A stretch of DNA of 64,000 nucleotides from SAR202 cluster bacterium (lineage in GTDB: Bacteria > Chloroflexota > Dehalococcoidia > Lucifugimonadales > Lucifugimonadaceae): the NCBI GenBank assembly GCA_009392285.1, contig VFGU01000013.1, positions 1 to 64,000 on the forward strand. The letters run 5' to 3'. Each line of letters opens with the position of its first letter. Position 1 is the first letter of the stretch. A program made the position numbers and the translations under genes. Under the pieces are notes generated by a model that did not search any database, was not told the origin of the DNA, and saw nothing but the letters and a program-made list of their open reading frames with translations. This document shows positions 58,329 through 64,000 of the stretch, piece after piece.

Positions 58329-59438
58329 ATGAAAATCACAGATATAGAAATAACTGTTTCAAAGGTTAAAGACCTTGGAGACCTTGATGATTCTCCTGCA
58401 AAAGATACAACAACTTCTACTTCTCCAGATATTGTTTTAGTGATTATCCACACAGAAGAAGGTATAGATGGTTATGGATTTGGGTGGGGAACTAAAGGAG
58501 GGCTTAGAACAGCACATACTATAGCAGAAGTGTTTAGGCCAGAATTAATTAATGAGGATGCTTTAGCAAGAGAATATCTTTGGCAGAAAGCCCATTATGC
58601 AGACAGACTTGGTGGCAATACCGCATTTACTTCGTATGGCCCTTTAGATGTTGCTCTTTGGGATATTGCGGCAAAGAAAGCTCAAATGCCTTTATATAAA
58701 TACCTTGGGTACTATAGGTCTAACATTCCTGCTTACGCAAGTTCTACTTTTTTAAATGAACCAGAAGAGTACGTTGAATTAGCCAAGCAAGCAGCGAAAG
58801 ATGGATATAAAGCGTTCAAGTTACATCCTCCAGGGATTCCTAAATTGGACATAGAATGTTGCAAGGCTGTAAGAGAAGCACTACCAGATATGGTTTTAAT
58901 GAGTGATCCTGTTGGTGGTCATTATAGCCATGAAGATGCAATTAGAGTTGGAAGAGAATTAGAGAAATTAGATTTTTTATGGCTTGAAGAGCCTATTTAT
59001 GATCATGATATTCATGGTTTGAGTAAGTTATGCTCAACCCTAGATATCCCTATCCTCTCAAGCGAATGGAACTCAGATTTTTTTTCAAAAGCTAATTATA
59101 TTAAATCAGGAGCCGCAGATATTCTAAGGGCTGATGTATCTTGGACAGGAGGAATCACTGGGGCTCTAAAAACAGCACATCTTGCTGAAGCATTTGGTAT
59201 GAATTGTGAAATACACATGACACTTTTGTCATTAATGGATTTGGCTAATCTACATCTTGCTCTTGCAATAAAAAATTGTGCCTATTTAGAAATACCCTAC
59301 CCTTCTGGGTCAACTTTTGGAATAAAAAATCCCGTAAAAATTAATTCTGACGGATTAGTTTATCCTGGCAATGGAATTGGCCTTGGAGTTGAATTAGACA
59401 TGGAAGAAATTGAATCATCAAAAATAATTTCGTTATAA
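58329..59438 (+). CDS. Enolase-superfamily enzyme (mandelate racemase/muconate lactonizing family)
   Basis: GYGFGWGTKG, GPLDVALWDIAAKKAQMPLYKYLGYYRSNIPAYASS, YKAFKLHPPG, FLWLEEPIYD, ILSSEWNSD. Confidence 0.88.
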   Translation: MKITDIEITVSKVKDLGDLDDSPAKDTTTSTSPDIVLVIIHTEEGIDGYGFGWGTKGGLRTAHTIAEVFRPELINEDALAREYLWQKAHYADRLGGNTAFTSYGPLDVALWDIAAKKAQMPLYKYLGYYRSNIPAYASSTFLNEPEEYVELAKQAAKDGYKAFKLHPPGIPKLDIECCKAVREALPDMVLMSDPVGGHYSHEDAIRVGRELEKLDFLWLEEPIYDHDIHGLSKLCSTLDIPILSSEWNSDFFSKANYIKSGAADILRADVSWTGGITGALKTAHLAEAFGMNCEIHMTLLSLMDLANLHLALAIKNCAYLEIPYPSGSTFGIKNPVKINSDGLVYPGNGIGLGVELDMEEIESSKIISL

Positions 59439-59471
59439 TTAAATAAAAAATTAAACTAAAAAAATAATATA

Positions 59472-60602
59472 GTGAAGAAAACAAAAATAGAAAATATTGA
59501 AACAATCCTCTGGGATAGATGGTTGCTATTAAAGATATTTTGTGAAGATGGAACAGTTGGGATTGGGGAAGGTGGTGTTCACGGATGGCAAAGACCAACC
59601 CAAACTATGATTAATACAATGAGTGACTACTTGATCGGAAAAGATCCGTCTCTCATAGAGCATCACTTCCAATGGCTATATAGATCTAGTCATTTTATGG
59701 GATCTGTGGTGCAAGGGGCATTATCTGCAATAGATATAGCTTTGTGGGATATAAAAGGAAAAAGATTATCAGTCCCTATATATGATCTAATCGCTGGAAA
59801 AACAAGAGATAAAGTTAGATGTTATATGCATGTGTATGGAGATACCCTAGATGACCTAGTAGAAGATTCACTAGAAAAAGTAAAAAAAGGGTTCACGGCT
59901 ATTAGATTTTCACCATATTCTTCAGAATTTTTTAAACATAAATCTCTTTCTGAATGGATTGAAGATGCTGTAAAAAGAGTGGGTGCTGTAAAGGAGGCTG
60001 TGGGAAATGATATAGATTTGTGCATAGAAATACACAGACAAATGAACCCTGCTGAATCTATTTCTTTAGGGAAAAGATTAGAAAAATTCTCTCCCTTCTT
60101 TTATGAAGACCCAATGCTACCTGACTCGCCATCTTCAATGAAAGAAATCAAAGATCATTGCAACATTCCTATTGCAACAGGCGAAAGATTTACATCTATT
60201 TTTGACTTCCAGCAACTATTAGAATTGAATGCAACGGATTATATTCGCCCAGATCTGTGCCTAGCTTCTGGTATATCAGGTTGTAAAAAAATCTCTGCAA
60301 TGGCTGAAGCGAAACATATAAAGGTTATTCCTCATAACCCTCTATCCCCTATCTCAACAGCTGCTTGTGTTCAACTTGATGCATCAATTCCTAACTTTGC
60401 CTTACAGGAGTACACAGGAGAGTCTGAATCTCCAAAAAAAGATTTAATAATTAATCCAATAAAACTGGATAATGGATATCTAATAGTACCCGATGAAGTT
60501 GGTCTTGGAATAACCATCAACGAAGAAAGTTTAAAAACTCCTGAAAACCCTAAAATACTTGATACACCTTTAGGATATGATGGCTCTGTTCAAGATAGAT
60601 AA
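59472..60602 (+). CDS. Enolase-superfamily enzyme (galactonate/gluconate dehydratase-like; GTG start)
   Basis: GIGEGGVHGWQRP, AIDIALWDIKGKRLSVPIYDLIAGKTRDKVRCYMHVYG, DLCIEIHRQMNP, FYEDPMLPDSP, IATGERFTS, IPHNPLSPISTAA. Confidence 0.9.
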   Translation: MKKTKIENIETILWDRWLLLKIFCEDGTVGIGEGGVHGWQRPTQTMINTMSDYLIGKDPSLIEHHFQWLYRSSHFMGSVVQGALSAIDIALWDIKGKRLSVPIYDLIAGKTRDKVRCYMHVYGDTLDDLVEDSLEKVKKGFTAIRFSPYSSEFFKHKSLSEWIEDAVKRVGAVKEAVGNDIDLCIEIHRQMNPAESISLGKRLEKFSPFFYEDPMLPDSPSSMKEIKDHCNIPIATGERFTSIFDFQQLLELNATDYIRPDLCLASGISGCKKISAMAEAKHIKVIPHNPLSPISTAACVQLDASIPNFALQEYTGESESPKKDLIINPIKLDNGYLIVPDEVGLGITINEESLKTPENPKILDTPLGYDGSVQDR

Positions 60603-61366
60603 AAACCATTTAATAGACCAAAAAGAACAATAATTCCAATTAAAATATTATAAATACTAAACCATTTGAAATGATAATTTTTTGAAATAACTATCATCAA
60701 CTTTATTCCTAGAAAAGAAAACAGGAAAGAAAACAGGAAAGAAATAGTTATGTTGAATAAATTATCTATTTCTTTGCTATTTACCAAAATACTATATAAA
60801 TCATAAGACGAAGCAAGAAGTATCACTGGAATGCTCATTAAGAATGAAATAATTACTGCTTTTCTAGGATCTAGCCCAAGAAGTAAACCGATTGCAATTG
60901 TTATTCCTGACCTTGATATTCCAGGGAAGGCCGCCAGAATTTGAAAAATAGCCATTAATAAAATAACTTGAGTAAATTTTAATTTGTATTGCTTAAATAA
61001 ATGTAGTGAAATAAATATACCTGAAACTACAAATGAGGCTGAAACTATCTCTAAGTCTCTTGCTCTTCCATCAAAAAAATCTCGAAAAAAATACCCAATT
61101 ACAAGTATTGGAATCCAAGATAAGAAAATAATTTTTAATGTCATACTCTTATCTAATAAATTATCTTTTTCGTTATCAAAATTTTTGTAAAAGAAAAATA
61201 AAATAGCTACTAAAGAGCCAAGGTGTGCGAATATATCGAAACTCAAAGTAAGGGGTTTTATATTAAATAATCTAGACAATAAAACATTATGCCCGCTACT
61301 GCTTATTGGGAGAAATTCTGTCAAACCTTGAACTACTCCATAAAATATTGATGCAAATATATCCAA
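60590..61366 (-). CDS. uppP: Undecaprenyl-diphosphatase
   Basis: GVVQGLTEFLPISSSGHNVLLSRLF, AAFPGISRSGITIAIGLLLGLDPRKAVIISFLMSIPVIL. Confidence 0.93.
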   Translation of the reverse strand: MDIFASIFYGVVQGLTEFLPISSSGHNVLLSRLFNIKPLTLSFDIFAHLGSLVAILFFFYKNFDNEKDNLLDKSMTLKIIFLSWIPILVIGYFFRDFFDGRARDLEIVSASFVVSGIFISLHLFKQYKLKFTQVILLMAIFQILAAFPGISRSGITIAIGLLLGLDPRKAVIISFLMSIPVILLASSYDLYSILVNSKEIDNLFNITISFLFSFLFSFLGIKLMIVISKNYHFKWFSIYNILIGIIVLFGLLNGFYLS

Positions 61367-61457
61367 CTTAATTATTCTGTATTTTTAATTATTTATCTTA
61401 TAGTATTGAATCTTATAATTTTATCCTAATAGTTTACATTAAGAGGAGATTAAGATT

Positions 61458-62663
61458 ATGCCAAAGATTACTAAAATTGACGTTATTAGAAATGAAAACT
61501 ATGCCAAAATAATATGGGTTTTAATCCATGATGAATCAGGCGAATTTGGGATAGGCGAGACATCATGGGGGCCTGATACGGTCGAGACTTTTATCCTTAA
61601 AGAAGCTGCACCATACTTAATTGGGCAGAACCCTATGCAACTAGAGAAGTTATGGAGTGATATTTGTAAACTTGGCATTACTGTTAGGCCTGCAGGTGCG
61701 GAAATAAGAGGGCTATCTGCCATAGATATGGCTTTACATGATTTAGTTGGAAAATTAACTCAACAGCCACTATACCAATTACTCGGGGGTTTATTTAGAG
61801 ATAAGATAAAAATATACAATACATGCGCGGGATATTCATATGGTGTAAACAGACCTGAAACCTATAGAAATATTCCCGGTGATATAGATCATAAGCCAGA
61901 ACAAAACTATGAAGATCAGCATGCTTTTATGACAGACGCTGGAAAATTAGCTAAAAGTTTACTTGACGAAGGAGTTTCAGCAATGAAAATATGGCCTTTT
62001 GATCAATTTGCTGGAAAAACAAATGGAGAATTTATTTCTTCAGAAGATATAGACAAAGGGCTTGAGCCATTTCAAAAAATTAGAGATGCCGTTGGTAGGA
62101 AAATGGATATTATGGTTGAACTTCATTCAATGTGGAATTTGCCATCAGCAAAAAGAATTGCAAAAGCTTTAGAGCCAATAGAGCCTCTATGGTATGAAGA
62201 CCCCATTCCAATGGATAATCTAGATGCTTTGGCTGACTTTAGGAAATTTACTCACATACCAGTTACTGCAAGTGAAACTCTATCTTTAAGGTGGAGCTTT
62301 AGAGAATTATTTGAAAAAAAAGCAGTAGATATTTGTATGTTTGATATTTGTTGGGTAGGTGGTATTTCTGAAGCCCATAAAATATCATCTATGGCAGCCG
62401 CGCATCACCTGCCTATAGCGCCTCATGATTGCGTTGGACCTATTACCCTACTGAATGGAATCCACTTAAGTTTAAGTGCTCCAAATGCAATGATCCAAGA
62501 AACTGTAAGAGCATTTAATAATACTTGGTATAGAGACATAATTGAAACTATGCCAAAAATAGAGAATGGATTCGTGTATGCCCCAGAAGGTGTTGGAATA
62601 GGAACGGTTTTTACAGATAAATTTATAAAAAGCAAAGACACTAAAACTAATTCTGTTACTTAA
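61458..62663 (+). CDS. Enolase-superfamily enzyme (dehydratase-like)
   Basis: GIGETSWGPDTVETF, IDMALHDLVGKLTQQPLYQLLGGLFRDKIKIYNTCAGY, IMVELHSMWNLP, LWYEDPIP, TASETLSLR, APHDCVGPITLL. Confidence 0.9.
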   Translation: MPKITKIDVIRNENYAKIIWVLIHDESGEFGIGETSWGPDTVETFILKEAAPYLIGQNPMQLEKLWSDICKLGITVRPAGAEIRGLSAIDMALHDLVGKLTQQPLYQLLGGLFRDKIKIYNTCAGYSYGVNRPETYRNIPGDIDHKPEQNYEDQHAFMTDAGKLAKSLLDEGVSAMKIWPFDQFAGKTNGEFISSEDIDKGLEPFQKIRDAVGRKMDIMVELHSMWNLPSAKRIAKALEPIEPLWYEDPIPMDNLDALADFRKFTHIPVTASETLSLRWSFRELFEKKAVDICMFDICWVGGISEAHKISSMAAAHHLPIAPHDCVGPITLLNGIHLSLSAPNAMIQETVRAFNNTWYRDIIETMPKIENGFVYAPEGVGIGTVFTDKFIKSKDTKTNSVT

Positions 62664-63730
62664 TGCCTATTTACTCTAAACAAAACTTAAAAGGCAGGGC
62701 CTTGACTGTTTGTGGCCCCATAAATCCAGCGGACTTAGGAAGAGTGATATGCCACGAACATTTACTAATTGATTTCAGGGTTGTTTTAAATGAGCCTCCA
62801 AATAAAAAAGATATTCATTACATGAAAGAAAAAGTTAAACTTTCTAATCTTGGATGGATAAGGACTTACTGGAACAGCAATGAAGATAATCTTTTACTAG
62901 AAAATATAAATGACTCTATAGACGAGATGATTGATTTTAAATCAAATGGAGGGCAAAGTTTGGTTGAAGTAACTCCATTGGGGCCTACTAGAGTAACAGA
63001 CCAAAATAAAAAACTTAAACATATAAGTGAAAAAACAGGCATCAATATTATTATGGGAACAGGTTTCTATGTAGATAACTCACTGCCTAGCTACTTTAAT
63101 AATAAATCTGTAGAAGAGCTTGCTCTAATAATTATAAAAGATATCCTTCAAGGAAATTCTGGAATTCACTCAGGCATCATTGGTGAAGTTGGTTGTAGTT
63201 TTCCACTAACAGATAATGAGAAGAAAAGTTTAAAGTCTGCAATTATGGCCCAAAAAGAAACAGGTGCTGCCATAATAATTCATCCGGGAAGAGACGAATC
63301 TTCCCCTGCTGAAATAGTTGATTTTATAAAATCAAATAAAGGAGTAATCGACCGAACAATAATAGGTCATATAGAAAGAACAATATATGATTATGAGAAA
63401 TTAGAATCATTAGCCAAAACAGGAGTATATTTAAATTTTGATCAACTCGGAATAGAGTCATCTTATTACCCTCTAAACCCTAAAAGTTATATGCCTAGCG
63501 ACCATCAAAAAATAGAACTTATTAAAGCAATTTCTGATTCTGGTTTTAATAATAAATTACTATTAGGTCATGATATATATTCAAAAAATAGACTAAAAAA
63601 GTATGGAGGTCATGGATATAGCCATACTTTCCAAAACATTTTAATGAGGATGGAAAATATAGGAATGGAAAAGAGAAAAATTGATGAAATTATCATTAAA
63701 AATCCCCAAAAAATACTAACTTTTGAATAA
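62663..63730 (+). CDS. Phosphotriesterase-related amidohydrolase-fold protein
   Basis: VICHEHLLIDFR, MGTGFYVDNSLP, IIGEVGCSFPLT, IIIHPGRDE, IIGHIERT, LLLGHDIYSK. Confidence 0.85.
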   Translation: MPIYSKQNLKGRALTVCGPINPADLGRVICHEHLLIDFRVVLNEPPNKKDIHYMKEKVKLSNLGWIRTYWNSNEDNLLLENINDSIDEMIDFKSNGGQSLVEVTPLGPTRVTDQNKKLKHISEKTGINIIMGTGFYVDNSLPSYFNNKSVEELALIIIKDILQGNSGIHSGIIGEVGCSFPLTDNEKKSLKSAIMAQKETGAAIIIHPGRDESSPAEIVDFIKSNKGVIDRTIIGHIERTIYDYEKLESLAKTGVYLNFDQLGIESSYYPLNPKSYMPSDHQKIELIKAISDSGFNNKLLLGHDIYSKNRLKKYGGHGYSHTFQNILMRMENIGMEKRKIDEIIIKNPQKILTFE

Positions 63731-63737
63731 TATTTTT

Positions 63738-64000
63738 ATGAAATTAATCCATATAATACTTTTTTTTACCTTAATATTAACTTTCTCATGTTCTAACAAT
63801 TCTCAATTAGTTGATAACAATTTATCCTTATTGCTTATTTCTTCTGACCATTCTTTAGGAAATAATAAATTTAGATTCGCTTTATTGGATGTAAATGGAA
63901 AATTGATCGATGAAGAACTTGACGAAGTAATAATTAGAAACTTGAATTCGAATAAAATACAAAGAATTGACCCAATTTATGAAGAATGGTTTACAGGAAA
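63738..64000 (+). CDS. Predicted lipoprotein of unknown function (runs off window end)
   Basis: Hand translation: MKLIHIILFFTLILTFSCSNNSQLVDNNLSLLLISSDHSLGNNKFRFALLDVNGKLIDEELDEVIIRNLNSNKIQRIDPIYEEWFTG; LTFSC lipobox. Confidence 0.65.
   Translation, partial: MKLIHIILFFTLILTFSCSNNSQLVDNNLSLLLISSDHSLGNNKFRFALLDVNGKLIDEELDEVIIRNLNSNKIQRIDPIYEEWFTG

Overview
AT-rich bacterial chromosomal window with dense, mostly operonic coding. I saw no mobile element, CRISPR array, rRNA or phage module. The gene content (several enolase-superfamily enzymes, HpcH/HpaI-type aldolases, SMP-30 lactonases, SDRs, an FMO-like flavoprotein and a dpp/opp transporter) suggests a marine Chloroflexota/SAR202-like heterotroph; this assignment is inference. 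Main blocks: acsA-like; rplI-dnaB-helicase loader; a gluconate/pentose-phosphate operon (lactonase-tkt-rpiB-tal-pgi-gnd) facing a gluconokinase-like kinase; a divergent peptide ABC transporter; a cluster of small lipoproteins around a beta-propeller lipoprotein; a sugar-acid catabolism region; glnA; a very large propeller/coiled-coil envelope protein; lepB, dcd-ribDEBAH; tRNA-Lys, tRNA-Gln and tRNA-Glu; sucAB; and a second enolase-superfamily cluster. Strongest unusual signals: (1) the same 11-bp-phased GAAAC promoter geometry upstream of glnA and of the transporter permease operon, resembling a GlnR-type nitrogen box, together with a GlnA whose adenylylation tyrosine appears to be Phe; (2) an apparently undescribed family of small lipoproteins with at least five copies, one of which lacks a canonical start codon; (3) a 956-aa secreted propeller plus coiled-coil plus C-terminal TM protein.
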